64,000 nt of DNA from Aquimixticola soesokkakensis (GTDB lineage: Bacteria; Pseudomonadota; Alphaproteobacteria; Rhodobacterales; Rhodobacteraceae), in contig NZ_FWFS01000010.1 in assembly GCF_900172375.1 (NCBI RefSeq), positions 62,001 through 126,000 of the forward strand, in the 5' to 3' direction. A program made the position numbers and the translations under genes. The notes below the pieces were generated by a model, which was given only the letters and a program-made list of their open reading frames with translations, was not told the origin of the DNA and did not search any database. Each line of letters begins with the position of its first letter. The first letter of the stretch is position 1. Shown in pieces: positions 27,915 to 36,931 of the stretch.

Positions 27915-27926
27915 ATGAAATTTCAT
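27915..27926. promoter_or_regulatory. Palindrome ATGAAATTTCAT upstream of iacH
   Basis: A perfect 12-bp palindrome 136 bases before the iacH start. On the minus strand it sits just ahead of a TATTAA -10-like hexamer, so a bound repressor would block the operon promoter. A related sequence lies before iacR. Size and symmetry fit a MarR dimer site; assignment to IacR is inference. Confidence 0.5.
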
Positions 27927-27945
27927 CTAGTTGACGCGCACTGCC

Positions 27946-27963
27946 CAAATCGCGTGCGATTTG
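27946..27963. promoter_or_regulatory. Inverted repeat CAAATCGC-GT-GCGATTTG upstream of iacH
   Basis: Eight-base arms pair perfectly with a two-base centre, about 170 bases before iacH. GTGCGATTTGTGA, which includes its right arm, is similar to GCGCGAAATGTGA before iacR. Candidate second operator for IacR or another regulator of the auxin locus. The rest of 27780-28205 shows no gene. Confidence 0.45.
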
Positions 27964-28205
27964 TGAACCTGCGTCAAAACAGCCTTTTTTCTGAGACTTC
28001 CCGCCTCGAAAAAGGATTAGACCCGCCGCGCATCGCAGGCCGCAGCACGGGTTTGGGGCAGTTTTTCAAGCTGAGTCGGCGCCAGATGCGTGCCACAGGC
28101 TCCCCGCTGCCCATATGCCATCACCGCGGGATGCTCTGCGCGCGGCGCAATCGCTCACGGGGGAAAACTACCCCTGATACGGGAATATTTAGGTGACTTG
28201 TCACT

Positions 28206-28231
28206 AAAATGTGCTCAAACAAGCAGCACAT
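28206..28231 (-). terminator. Terminator after galM
   Basis: On the minus strand ATGTGCT, a 9-base loop and AGCACAT form a 7-bp stem followed by TTTTAG. It ends the galactose/arabinose run about 34 bases after the galM stop and separates it from the iac promoter region. Confidence 0.5.
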
Positions 28232-28264
28232 CTCGTGATTTTCAGCCCCAAAATTGGGCGGCGG

Positions 28265-29305
28265 TCAGATTGTGGAAAAGCGCAGAACAATCGCGGCGCG
28301 ATAGGGAACACCGGGGCGCAGGATCGTCTCCCGCGCGCCAAAGCTTGCGGGCATATTCACCGCATTGGGATAGCTCTGCGGTTCAAGGCAAATCGCGTCG
28401 TGAGGGCGGTAGCTTAGCCCGTCTTTCCCGGCGATGCCGCCCGCGATGACATTGCCGGTATAAACCTGCAGCCCTTCCTGATCGGTCTCCAGCTCCAGAC
28501 GCCGCCCGCTGATGTGATCGTCCAGCGTGGTCGTGCCGCCATCCAGACACAGACAATGGTCATAGCCGCTCAAGGCACCTGCGTTTATCGCCTCGCGAGG
28601 CTGGCGGGGGCTGCGAAAATCAAAAGGTGTCTGCGCCACGGTTGCGATGCCGGTCGGAACTTTGGCGTCATCCACCACAAGGTAGCGCGCGGCGGGAACC
28701 TGCAGATGATAGTCCAGCGCCGTAGCCGCGCGGCTGCGCAAGGCTTTTGCACCGCATAGCGCAAAGAAGCTGTGGTTGGTCAGGCCCAGCGGTGTCGGCG
28801 CGTCGCTTGTCGCGTGGTAGTCGATGTCGAGCTGCACAGACCGGTCGCGCGGCACAAGCCGGTAGGTCACCCGCGCCGCAACACGGCCCGCAAATCCTTG
28901 ATCGCCCGCAGGGCTGGTGAGCGAAAACGTGACACTGTCGTCGCTGACGGCATCCACCGCCCAAAGCCGCAGGTCAAATCCCTCGGGCCCGCCGTGCAGG
29001 GTCGTCGTGCCCTCGTTTTGCGCAAGCCGATGCTCCTGCCCGTCGATGCAAAACCGCCCGCCAGCGATGCGGTTGGCGACACGTCCGATGGTGGCGCCAA
29101 AGAAACTGCGCCGCGCAAGATAGCCCGCGAGGCTGTCGTGGCCCAGAACGATATCGTCCTGCACCCCGGCACGATCCGGCGTCACAATGGACTGGATCGA
29201 CGCGCCCAGACTAAGCAGGCGCACCCGCGTCTGCCCCGCCTCAAGGGTGATGGCTTCCACCGCGCGCCCGTCGGGCAGCGTGCCAAAACCCGCGCGCCGA
29301 CTCAT
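28265..29305 (-). CDS. galM: Aldose 1-epimerase
   Basis: 346 residues of the galactose mutarotase family. It interconverts alpha and beta anomers so that the beta-sugar can be oxidised by the dehydrogenase. Motifs: RVANRIAGGRF, TTLHGGPEGFD with the His contacting the sugar, GLTNHSFFAL with the catalytic His, SGYDHCL and LEPQSYPNAVN with the catalytic Glu. It overlaps the dehydrogenase gene by ATGA-type spacing and is last in the operon. Confidence 0.9.
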   Translation of the reverse strand: MSRRAGFGTLPDGRAVEAITLEAGQTRVRLLSLGASIQSIVTPDRAGVQDDIVLGHDSLAGYLARRSFFGATIGRVANRIAGGRFCIDGQEHRLAQNEGTTTLHGGPEGFDLRLWAVDAVSDDSVTFSLTSPAGDQGFAGRVAARVTYRLVPRDRSVQLDIDYHATSDAPTPLGLTNHSFFALCGAKALRSRAATALDYHLQVPAARYLVVDDAKVPTGIATVAQTPFDFRSPRQPREAINAGALSGYDHCLCLDGGTTTLDDHISGRRLELETDQEGLQVYTGNVIAGGIAGKDGLSYRPHDAICLEPQSYPNAVNMPASFGARETILRPGVPYRAAIVLRFSTI

Positions 29306-30228
29306 TCGACAAAGGCCTCGACGACACGGCGTTCTCCCAGCAAAAAAGCATCCGCTACAAGCTGCAACGGCGCAAGGTCAACGTCGCTTTGCCCGCGCGC
29401 AATCAGGTCGACAAACCGTGCATAGAGGCGTTTATATTCGGCATCGCTTGCGTTGATCTGTGCCACTCCCGCCACCACCAACCGCGCGCCGCCCTCTTGC
29501 AACACCACCTCGCCCAGATCGCTTTGTACGCGGATATCCCATGTTTGCGGGCCGGTCTGACGCCAGTCGAACACCGCCTCGACAGGCGCGCCCGCCCCCG
29601 TGACCATCGACATCTGCGCGGCAATGGGCGCTTGTTTGTTGGCAGGCACTTCCAAAATCGCGCCGGTCGGATGCACAGGGTCTGGCAGGATGCGCGTGAG
29701 GATGGAAAGCGCGTTGATGGCGGGATCAAAGACCCCCAGGCCTCCCGCTTCCCAGATCCATTCCTGACCGGGGTGCCAGTGGCGCACATCCTCTTTCCAC
29801 GCGATATCCACGCGCTGAATCGTCGCATTTGCTAACAGGGTGCGCGCTTGCTCGACCGCTGCCGCTTCGCGCGAATGCCATGTCGCAAACAGGGTGACGC
29901 CGCGATCGCGGGCCAGTTGCGCAAGCGCTTGCACCTCGCTGACGCTGGCACCGGGAGGCTTTTCCAGCATCACATGTTTGCCCGCGCGCAGGGCGGCCTG
30001 TGCCTGTGCAAAGCGGCCCTGCGGAGGGGTGCACAGCGACACCGCGTCCACGCGGACATCGGACGCCAGCAATGCCGCGACATCGTAAAACGCCGCAATA
30101 TCGTCAAGGCGCGCGTTGCGGCTTGCGATCGCCGCAAGCGACAGCGCCGGCGTGGCCGCCAGCGCCGGCAGATGTTGATTGCGCGCAATCGTGCCAAGGC
30201 CGACGAGGCCCAAAGAAATCGGTGTCAT
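29302..30228 (-). CDS. Sugar 1-dehydrogenase, Gfo/Idh/MocA family (D-galactose/L-arabinose)
   Basis: 308 residues: N-terminal Rossmann fold (LVGLGTIARNQHLPAL), the EKPPGAS motif containing the conserved Lys, and a C-terminal alpha/beta domain with WIWEAGGLGVFDPAINAL. The WEAGGLGVFDPGINALSI-type block is characteristic of D-galactose/L-arabinose 1-dehydrogenases, which form the 1,4-lactone with NAD(P). Neighbouring lactonase, dehydratase and KDPGal enzymes support this. ATG 30228 chosen because it overlaps the lactonase stop (ATGA). Confidence 0.85.
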   Translation of the reverse strand: MTPISLGLVGLGTIARNQHLPALAATPALSLAAIASRNARLDDIAAFYDVAALLASDVRVDAVSLCTPPQGRFAQAQAALRAGKHVMLEKPPGASVSEVQALAQLARDRGVTLFATWHSREAAAVEQARTLLANATIQRVDIAWKEDVRHWHPGQEWIWEAGGLGVFDPAINALSILTRILPDPVHPTGAILEVPANKQAPIAAQMSMVTGAGAPVEAVFDWRQTGPQTWDIRVQSDLGEVVLQEGGARLVVAGVAQINASDAEYKRLYARFVDLIARGQSDVDLAPLQLVADAFLLGERRVVEAFVE

Positions 30229-31115
30229 TTGAAGTCTCCGCAAAGGTCGAGGCGAAAGGCGGGTTCGGCTTTGCCCTGCCCTGCCTGCGCAACGGTGAAT
30301 GTTTTGCCCGCATCGGGGTCGGCGCGCCGCGCCTCGGGCGTCATATGTTCGGTGGCCGAGGTGACGAAGAGGGTGGTGAAGTCAGCGCCACCAAAGGCCG
30401 GACAACTGCTTTGGGTCGCGCCAACGGGCGTGCGTGCGCCCAGCGTCGCGTCCGGCGCGACCGCCACCACACAGCCCGCCCCCCACAGGGCCACCCGCAG
30501 GCTCCCATCGGCCAGCGTCACCGCCCCGTCGGGATTGAGGCCAAGCGCCGCAAAATCCACGAAGGTCTCGCGCGCGCCAAGGGGCCAGCCGTCACCGTCC
30601 AACGCTTGGCGATAGAGCAGGCCCAGCGCGGTGTCGGCGTAATAGGCGCAGCTTTTGTCAGGGGCAAAACAGATGGCGTTCGCAATGGTCAACTCCGCCG
30701 CGACCTGTCGCATTTCGCCCGCAACATAGCGATAGAGCGCGCCGGCTTTTGGCGCTGCGCTCTTGCTCATGGTCGAGGTCCAGAAACCACCCCAAGGATC
30801 GGCGCGCCCGTCGTTCGAGCGGGTCTGCGCGACATCCGCTTCGATGCCGATCAGACGCTGCAGGCCCCCGCTTTCGATGTCAAATACCCACAGCCCCGTT
30901 TCGGAGGCCAGCAACAATCGGTCTGCGTCAATCCAGGCCGCCGCCGAAAACAGTTCCGGCAGCGCGTAGCTGCGCCGCGCATCGGGGGCGGCGTCATCGG
31001 GGCGCCGGACATGCAGGGTTCGGCCCAAAATATCAAACCAGAACAATTCGCCGCGCTGCGGATGCCAGAGCGGCCCCTCCCCCAAATGACAGACCTGTTC
31101 GTCGAAAATCGCCAT
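30225..31115 (-). CDS. SMP-30/gluconolaconase-family sugar lactonase
   Basis: 296-residue six-bladed propeller of the SMP-30 family. Expected metal ligands are present: Glu13/14 in HLGEGPLWHP, Asn in TRSNDGRADPWGGFW, Asn in IANAICFAPDK and Asp in ALGLNPDGAVTLADG. It hydrolyses galactono- or arabinono-lactone to the acid, the step after the sugar dehydrogenase. It lies two bases after dgoA and overlaps the dehydrogenase start. Confidence 0.88.
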   Translation of the reverse strand: MAIFDEQVCHLGEGPLWHPQRGELFWFDILGRTLHVRRPDDAAPDARRSYALPELFSAAAWIDADRLLLASETGLWVFDIESGGLQRLIGIEADVAQTRSNDGRADPWGGFWTSTMSKSAAPKAGALYRYVAGEMRQVAAELTIANAICFAPDKSCAYYADTALGLLYRQALDGDGWPLGARETFVDFAALGLNPDGAVTLADGSLRVALWGAGCVVAVAPDATLGARTPVGATQSSCPAFGGADFTTLFVTSATEHMTPEARRADPDAGKTFTVAQAGQGKAEPAFRLDLCGDFK

Positions 31116-31117
31116 GT

Positions 31118-31726
31118 TCAGTCCTCGATTGCCGCGTCATAGGCCGCAACGATGCTGCGCGCCCGCGTAGCCACAGACTGGACGGACAAACCGGGCGTGT
31201 ACAGCGCCGTGCCGATGCCAAAGCCGCGCGCCCCCGCCGCGCGCCACTGCGCGAAATTCGCTGGCCCTGCGCCGCCGACCGCATAGACCGGCACGCTGTG
31301 GGGGATCACGGCGCACATGGCTTTCAGGCCCTCAGGCCCCGCCATCGTGCCGGGGAAAAGTTTCAACCCCGTGGCCCCCGCGTCAATCGCCGCGAAGGCT
31401 TCGGTGGGGGTGAAAAACCCCGGCCAGGATTGCAGGCCAGCGTCCACAGTCGCGCGGATCACCGCGCCGTTCACATTGGGCGAGACGATGATGCTGCCCC
31501 CCGCTGCGGCGACCTGTTTGACCTGCGCGACGCTCAGAACCGTGCCCGCGCCGATCACGGCGCTTTTGCCGACCGCCGCGACCATCGCCTGAATCGAGGT
31601 CAGCGGATCGGGCGAATTCAGCGGCACTTCGATGGTGGTGATGCCGGCATCCACCAAGACTTGCGCGCAGGCGGCGGCGTCTTTGGGGGTGATGCCGCGC
31701 AGAATGGCAATCAGGGGGCGGGTCAT
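31118..31726 (-). CDS. dgoA: 2-dehydro-3-deoxy-6-phosphogalactonate aldolase
   Basis: 202-residue KDPG/KDPGal aldolase: Glu39 region TIEVPLNSPDP, GAGTVLSV, and the Schiff-base Lys in GLKLFPG. EVPLNSPxP distinguishes the galactonate enzyme from Eda (EVxLRTP). It splits KDPGal to pyruvate and glyceraldehyde-3-phosphate. Start overlaps the dgoK stop. Confidence 0.9.
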   Translation of the reverse strand: MTRPLIAILRGITPKDAAACAQVLVDAGITTIEVPLNSPDPLTSIQAMVAAVGKSAVIGAGTVLSVAQVKQVAAAGGSIIVSPNVNGAVIRATVDAGLQSWPGFFTPTEAFAAIDAGATGLKLFPGTMAGPEGLKAMCAVIPHSVPVYAVGGAGPANFAQWRAAGARGFGIGTALYTPGLSVQSVATRARSIVAAYDAAIED

Positions 31727-32619
31727 TTTTGGTCTCCCAGTCGGTAGGCGGTCAATCCCTCGCGCACGAGGTCTGCGCCGTCACAAAGCTCAGCCACAAC
31801 CCCGCGCTGTGCAAGGGCGGCTTGGTAGGCTTGGGCGATATCGCCGCTGCCGATGATCACACAGGTTTGCAATTCGCTCTGCGAAAGCTCCGCGCCGATC
31901 AGCAGGCCCGAAAGCCGCGCGCGCGCCGCTGTCGGGGTCAGATCGGCCACAAGCGCCTCGGCGCGCAGGGCAAAAAGCGCCGCAAACGCGCCCCCCGCGA
32001 GCCCCTGTGCAACCCCTGCGGCGAAGGCCTCGGGATCGGTGCCATGGGGCGCAATGCTGTGGCGCAGAACGGATTTTTCCGCCAGCAAAGCAAAGAGTTC
32101 GCCCGTCATATGGGTCGTGAACCCGATGACCTGTCCCGCTTCGATTTGCACATGTTTGCAATGTGTTCCGGGCAAAAGGATCGTCCCGTTGAACGCAGGG
32201 CGCTGTGCCAGAAATCCTGCAATCTGGGTCTCTTCGCCGCGCATCACATCGCTTGGCGCGCTTTGGCGCAAACCGGGAAGGATGCGCACACAGATGCGCG
32301 GATCCCTGGTGGGAACCTGCACCGCTTTGCCGGCTGCAACCGGGGCGCAGGGCACGGCGCGATAGGGGGCTTCGCGCCAGCCCTGACGCGCACCAACCAT
32401 GCCACAGGCAAGCACGGGCATGACTTGCCCCGCCTGTAACCAAGGCGCGATCAGTTCCAACAACGCAGGCTCGAACGCCTCCGCCGCCACCTTGCCCATG
32501 CCCTGATCGGACTGGCGCGTGTCAAGGCACCGGGCCCCGCGCATGGCAAACACGCGCAGGCGGCTGGTGCCCCAATCGACGCCAATCCAATCGGGCGTTT
32601 GAGACGGGCTTTCGCTCAC
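31723..32619 (-). CDS. dgoK: 2-dehydro-3-deoxygalactonokinase
   Basis: 298 residues of the DgoK family: WIGVDWGTSRLRVF phosphate loop near the N-terminus, ACGMVGARQGWREAPY, DVMRGEETQIAGFL and LLPGTHCKHV. It phosphorylates 2-keto-3-deoxygalactonate to KDPGal for DgoA. GTG 32619 overlaps the aldehyde dehydrogenase stop (GTGA), which fixes the start. Confidence 0.9.
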   Translation of the reverse strand: MSESPSQTPDWIGVDWGTSRLRVFAMRGARCLDTRQSDQGMGKVAAEAFEPALLELIAPWLQAGQVMPVLACGMVGARQGWREAPYRAVPCAPVAAGKAVQVPTRDPRICVRILPGLRQSAPSDVMRGEETQIAGFLAQRPAFNGTILLPGTHCKHVQIEAGQVIGFTTHMTGELFALLAEKSVLRHSIAPHGTDPEAFAAGVAQGLAGGAFAALFALRAEALVADLTPTAARARLSGLLIGAELSQSELQTCVIIGSGDIAQAYQAALAQRGVVAELCDGADLVREGLTAYRLGDQK

Positions 32620-34127
32620 CGCAGATCCTCGGGCAACAGGGCGGCGGGCAGGTTCTGGTAGCACACAGGCCGCAAGAACCGGCGGATCGCCATCGTGCCG
32701 ACCGAGGTCGCGCCAAAGTTCGTCGAGGCCGGATAAGGCCCGCCGTGCACCATCGTGTCGGCCACTTCCACGCCGGTCGGAAAGCCGTTGACCATCAGGC
32801 GACCCGCTTTGCGTTCCAACACCGGCAAGAGGCGCTGCGCCAAGGCCGTGTCGCCGTCATCCATGTGCAACGTCGTGGTCAACTGCCCCTCGAAACTGCG
32901 GGCAAGGGCGACCATCTCGTCGATGCTTTCAACCGTGATCAGCAACCCAAGCGGGCCAAAGACCTCATGCGCCAGATCGGCATCGGCCAGCCAGTCGGCG
33001 GCGCAGACCACAAAGAGGTTGGGCGCAGCTTCGCGCGCAGTGCAGCTGGTTGTCAGCGCGGCGTGAACACCTGTCCCTTTGGCGATGGTTTCAACGCCTT
33101 TGCGGTAGGACTGCGCGATGCCTTCGCTCAACATCACCTGCGCCCCGACCGGTTCAAGCGCGCCGCGCGCGGCCTCGATCACCGTTTGCGCCTGATCCGC
33201 CAACACCACCGCGATCCCGGGGTTGGTGCAAAACTGCCCCACGCCCATGGTCAGCGAATTTGCCCAGCCTGCGCCGATCTGCGCCCCGCGCGCCTTGACC
33301 GCTTGGGGCAGCAAAAACATCGGGTTGACCGAGCCGAGTTCGCCAAAAAACGGGATCGGTGTCGGGCGGGCGGCGCAAAGATCAAACAGCGCGCGCCCCG
33401 CGCCAAGCGATCCGGTAAACCCCACGGCCGTGATCAGCGGATGCTGCACCAGCGCGCTGCCCACCTCGATCGATCCGCCCTGCACGAAGGAAAAGATGCC
33501 CGCTGGCAGGCCGCATTTCGCAATGGCCGCCGTAATGGCCTCGGCCACGATCTCGCCGGTGGCGGGGTGTGCTTCGTGGCCTTTGACCACCACCGGACAG
33601 CCAGCGGCAAGGGCCGAAGCCGTATCCCCCCCTGCGACCGAAAAGGCGAGCGGAAAGTTCGAGGCGCCAAACACAGCCACAGGGCCGATGGGACGCTGCA
33701 TCATCCGCAGATCGGGGCGCGGCAGGGGCGCGCGGTCGGGCAAAGCGGGGTCGAACCGGCGATCCAGATAGGCACCGTCGCGGATATGGCTGGCAAAGAG
33801 GCGCAACTGTCCGGTGGTGCGCCCGCGCTCTCCCGTCAGCCGCGCAGCAGGCAGGCCGGTCTCGACCGTCGCAAAGGCGGTGATGTCGTCCCCGCAGGCG
33901 TCGATTTCTTCGGCGATTGTCTCGAGCAGCCTTGCGCGATCCTCGCGCGTGGTGGCGGCAAAGGCGTCGAATGCGCCTTCGGCCGCTTGCACGGCAGCAT
34001 CCACCAGATCGCGCGTTCCGGCCTGCGTGCTGCGGGTGGTGCCATCCAGCAAAGCGGTCTCAAAACGGGTCTGTCCGGCGGTGCGGGTGCCAGCGATCAA
34101 ATGCTGGCCGTGAAATTCGTAGGTCAT
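32616..34127 (-). CDS. 2,5-dioxovalerate (alpha-ketoglutarate semialdehyde) dehydrogenase
   Basis: 503-residue aldehyde dehydrogenase with Glu263 (FGELGSVNP) and nucleophile Cys300 (GQFCTNPG). The GELGSxNP and GQFCTxPG blocks match the KGSADH class that oxidises 2-oxoglutarate semialdehyde to 2-oxoglutarate, the last step of non-phosphorylating L-arabinose oxidation. It lies 66 bases downstream of the sugar-acid dehydratase. ATG 34127 follows a GGACCTCCC-flanked ribosome site (GGGAGGTCC upstream on the coding strand is absent, AAAAGGACC is seen). Confidence 0.88.
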   Translation of the reverse strand: MTYEFHGQHLIAGTRTAGQTRFETALLDGTTRSTQAGTRDLVDAAVQAAEGAFDAFAATTREDRARLLETIAEEIDACGDDITAFATVETGLPAARLTGERGRTTGQLRLFASHIRDGAYLDRRFDPALPDRAPLPRPDLRMMQRPIGPVAVFGASNFPLAFSVAGGDTASALAAGCPVVVKGHEAHPATGEIVAEAITAAIAKCGLPAGIFSFVQGGSIEVGSALVQHPLITAVGFTGSLGAGRALFDLCAARPTPIPFFGELGSVNPMFLLPQAVKARGAQIGAGWANSLTMGVGQFCTNPGIAVVLADQAQTVIEAARGALEPVGAQVMLSEGIAQSYRKGVETIAKGTGVHAALTTSCTAREAAPNLFVVCAADWLADADLAHEVFGPLGLLITVESIDEMVALARSFEGQLTTTLHMDDGDTALAQRLLPVLERKAGRLMVNGFPTGVEVADTMVHGGPYPASTNFGATSVGTMAIRRFLRPVCYQNLPAALLPEDLR

Positions 34128-34193
34128 GGGAGGTCCTTTTGCGAAAAGACCTGCGGCGCGGGGAGGAAGACACGCCGCAGGAAACATAAGACG

Positions 34194-35945
34194 TCAGTGG
34201 CTGTCTTTCCCGACAGGATTGCCGCGACAGCCTTTGAGAAAATCGAGGTCAGCGCCGGTATCGGCCCCCTCGACATGGGTCTGGTGCAACCACGCATAGC
34301 CCGAGGGCGCGCGCTCATGGGCAGGGGCCCAAGCGTCGAGCCGCGCCGCAAGTTCGGCGTCACTGATATCAAGGTGGAGACGACGGTTGGGCACATCAAG
34401 GGTGATCATGTCCCCGTTTTGCACCACAGCCAGCGGACCACCGGCGGCAGCTTCGGGGGAGGTATGCAGCACAACGGTGCCATAGGCCGTCCCCGACATG
34501 CGCGCATCCGAAATGCGCACCATATCCGTGATGCCCTTTTTGAGCACCTTGGGCGGCAGGCCCATATTGCCCACTTCGGCCATACCGGGGTAGCCCTTAG
34601 GCCCGCAGTTTTTCAGCACCAGAACACAGGTTTCATCCACATCGAGATCCGGATCTTCGATCTTGGCTTTATAGTCGTCGATATCCTCGAACACGACCGC
34701 GCGCCCCGTGTGGGTCAGCAGATGCGCAGAGGCCGCAGAGGGTTTCACCACCGCGCCCTTGGGGGCCAGATTGCCTTTGACCACCGCGATTCCGCCCTGT
34801 TTGGTCAGCGCCTTGTCAAGCGGCAGGATCACGTCCTCGTTGTGGTTGACCACATCCTTGACCTCTTCCCAGATCGAGCGGCCCGACACGGTCAGCGCGT
34901 CGCGGTGCAACTGCCCGCCCTCGCCCAGACGTTTGAGCACCACGGGCAGGCCACCGGCGTAAAAGAACTCCTCCATCAGGTATTTTCCCGAGGGCATCAG
35001 GTTCACGATCGTGGCCACATCGCGCCCGCACCGATCCCAGTCTTCCAAGGTCAGGTCAATCTCGCAGCGTCCCGCCATCGCGAGCAGGTGGATCACCGCG
35101 TTGGTCGAGCCGCCAATCGCGCCATTGGTGCGGATCGCATTCTCGAATGCCTCTTTGGTCATGATATCGGAGGGCTTCAGATCATCCTTGACCATCTGCA
35201 CGATGCGCCGCCCCGACAGCTGCGCCATGACGCGGCGGCGCGAATCCACCGCGGGGATGGCCGCATTGCCCGACAGCGCCATGCCCAGCGCTTCGGCCAT
35301 TGAGGCCATGGTGCTTGCCGTGCCCATCGTGTTGCAGGTGCCGCTCGAGCGCGACATGGACGCTTCGGCCTCAAGAAAGTCCTCTTGCGACATCTCGCCC
35401 GCCTTGACCGCTTCGGAGAATTTCCACAGATGCGTCCCCGAGCCGACCCGTTCGCCCCGAAAATAACCGTTCAGCATCGGGCCGCCCGTCACAACGATCG
35501 AGGGAATGTCACAGCTGGCCGCCGCCATCAGCAGCGAAGGCGTGGTTTTATCGCAGCCCACCAGCAACACACAGCCATCCATCGGTTGCCCGCGAATGGT
35601 TTCCTCGATCGCCAGCGCCGCGAGGTTGCGATACATCATCGCCGTGGGGCGAAAGGTGTTTTCCGAAGCCGAAAATACCGGCACTTCGACCGGAAAACCG
35701 CCCGCTTCCCAAATGCCCGCTTTCACCTTTTCCGCCAGTTCGCGAAGATGCCCGTTGCAGGGCGTGAGGTCAGACCAGGTGTTGAGGATGCCGATGATCG
35801 GGCGCCCGTCAAAGAGGTCATGCGGGTAGCCCTGGTTTTTCATCCAGCCACGGTGGTAAATCGTGTCGCGCGACGTGCCCTCGTACCAATGGGTCGAGCG
35901 CAGCTTGCGCGGCCAGGGAGCGGGGGTGAAGGTTTTCGCAGACAT
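34194..35945 (-). CDS. Sugar-acid dehydratase, IlvD/Edd family (L-arabinonate/D-galactonate)
   Basis: 583 residues. Fe-S cluster cysteines Cys63 (LTPCNGH), Cys131 (GCDKTTPS) and Cys204 (SGTCNTMGTA) are present, with Lys133 and the SGTCNTMGTASTM Mg-binding segment. Length and the N-terminus RSTHWYEGTSRDTIYHRGWMKNQG match pentonate dehydratases rather than IlvD. It removes water from L-arabinonate and probably D-galactonate to give the 2-keto-3-deoxy acids. Start ATG 35945 (an in-frame ATG 12 bases earlier exists). Twelve bases separate it from the gguC-like gene. Confidence 0.9.
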   Translation of the reverse strand: MSAKTFTPAPWPRKLRSTHWYEGTSRDTIYHRGWMKNQGYPHDLFDGRPIIGILNTWSDLTPCNGHLRELAEKVKAGIWEAGGFPVEVPVFSASENTFRPTAMMYRNLAALAIEETIRGQPMDGCVLLVGCDKTTPSLLMAAASCDIPSIVVTGGPMLNGYFRGERVGSGTHLWKFSEAVKAGEMSQEDFLEAEASMSRSSGTCNTMGTASTMASMAEALGMALSGNAAIPAVDSRRRVMAQLSGRRIVQMVKDDLKPSDIMTKEAFENAIRTNGAIGGSTNAVIHLLAMAGRCEIDLTLEDWDRCGRDVATIVNLMPSGKYLMEEFFYAGGLPVVLKRLGEGGQLHRDALTVSGRSIWEEVKDVVNHNEDVILPLDKALTKQGGIAVVKGNLAPKGAVVKPSAASAHLLTHTGRAVVFEDIDDYKAKIEDPDLDVDETCVLVLKNCGPKGYPGMAEVGNMGLPPKVLKKGITDMVRISDARMSGTAYGTVVLHTSPEAAAGGPLAVVQNGDMITLDVPNRRLHLDISDAELAARLDAWAPAHERAPSGYAWLHQTHVEGADTGADLDFLKGCRGNPVGKDSH

Positions 35946-35957
35946 CAGGGGCTCCAA

Positions 35958-36926
35958 TCACAAAGCGCGGATGCGAGTCGGCGCCACGGGGGCATCAATC
36001 GCGAGAGGGTTGATCAGCGGCAGGCCGAACTGCGGCGCGGAGATTTCGAACACATCGCCCGCCTGCGTTTGCACGCCAGCCCCGAAAGACAGGGTCGCGG
36101 TGCCAAACATATGGACGTGCAGATCCCCTGCACGCCGGAAGGGCGCATATTTGAAATGGTGGTGTTCCAGGTTCGCAATCGTGTGGGACATGTTGTCCTC
36201 GCCCGACACAAAGGGCGCATCGAAAATCACCTGATCGCCGCGCAGGATACGCGAGCGCCCTTCGATGTTGCGCGGCAGATCACCCACCAGCAACTCCGGC
36301 CCAAAGGACGCAGGGCGCAGTTTGGAATGGGCCAGAAACAGGTAGTTCACCTTTTCCGTAACGTGATCGGAAAACTCGTTGGCCAGCGTAAAGCCGATGC
36401 GATGCGGCGTGCCATCGGGTCCGTTGAGGTAAAAGGCAGCGATTTCGGGTTCCTCGCCACCGTCCAGCGCGAACCCCGGCGAGGTCAGCGGATCGCCCGG
36501 CGCCACAGCTTCTGTGCCGGGGCCTTTGTAGAACCACTCCGGCTGCACGCCAGCCTCGCCTGCGGCGGGTTTTCCGCCCTCAAGCCCCATTTTGAACATG
36601 CGCATGGAGTCGGTTTCGCTTGCGACGTCGCCGCCGGCCCCGTGCATGGCGTTGCGGGTCGACGCCGATCCCAGATGGGTGAGCCCCGTGCCACACAGAT
36701 ACATGCGCGCAGGTTCGGGGTGGCGCACCGGCACATCCAGCGCGCCTTTTGCAGCCAGTTGCACGAGGTCCACCGCCTCCCCCCCTGCGGGGATCACATC
36801 GGCCAGTGTCGCGCCCGCCGCCACGGCGTTTTGCGCAAGTTCAAAGACAGTGACGGCGGGGATCAGACGGGCCGTTTCGCCCTCGCGCACCACAACACCG
36901 CCGGATTTCAATTGGCTCAAATACAT
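35958..36926 (-). CDS. gguC: GguC/AraD1-family FAH-fold protein
   Basis: 322 residues with a C-terminal fumarylacetoacetase-like fold: EPEIAAFYLNGPDG (metal-binding Glu pair region), ANEFSDHVTEKVNYLFLAHSKL and FGTATLSFGAGV. GguC proteins follow the chvE-gguAB importer in Agrobacterium; the related AraD1 is proposed to dehydrate 2-keto-3-deoxy-L-arabinonate to 2-oxoglutarate semialdehyde. The neighbouring semialdehyde dehydrogenase and absence of another KDA dehydratase support that role here. Confidence 0.85.
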   Translation of the reverse strand: MYLSQLKSGGVVVREGETARLIPAVTVFELAQNAVAAGATLADVIPAGGEAVDLVQLAAKGALDVPVRHPEPARMYLCGTGLTHLGSASTRNAMHGAGGDVASETDSMRMFKMGLEGGKPAAGEAGVQPEWFYKGPGTEAVAPGDPLTSPGFALDGGEEPEIAAFYLNGPDGTPHRIGFTLANEFSDHVTEKVNYLFLAHSKLRPASFGPELLVGDLPRNIEGRSRILRGDQVIFDAPFVSGEDNMSHTIANLEHHHFKYAPFRRAGDLHVHMFGTATLSFGAGVQTQAGDVFEISAPQFGLPLINPLAIDAPVAPTRIRAL

Positions 36927-36931
36927 CGCTC

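Noticed and set aside
28187-28197. ATTTAGGTGAC, an 11-base match to the core of the phage SP6 promoter, followed by GTGAC-TT-GTCAC symmetry
   Set aside because: Match stops before the essential downstream part, and no phage polymerase or phage genes are near; chance is likely. The small dyad could be an operator but has no partner copy.
32745-35303. Long plus-strand frame (about 850 codons) opposite the aldehyde dehydrogenase and dehydratase genes
   Set aside because: Crosses two recognisable genes on the other strand and has shadow-like composition.
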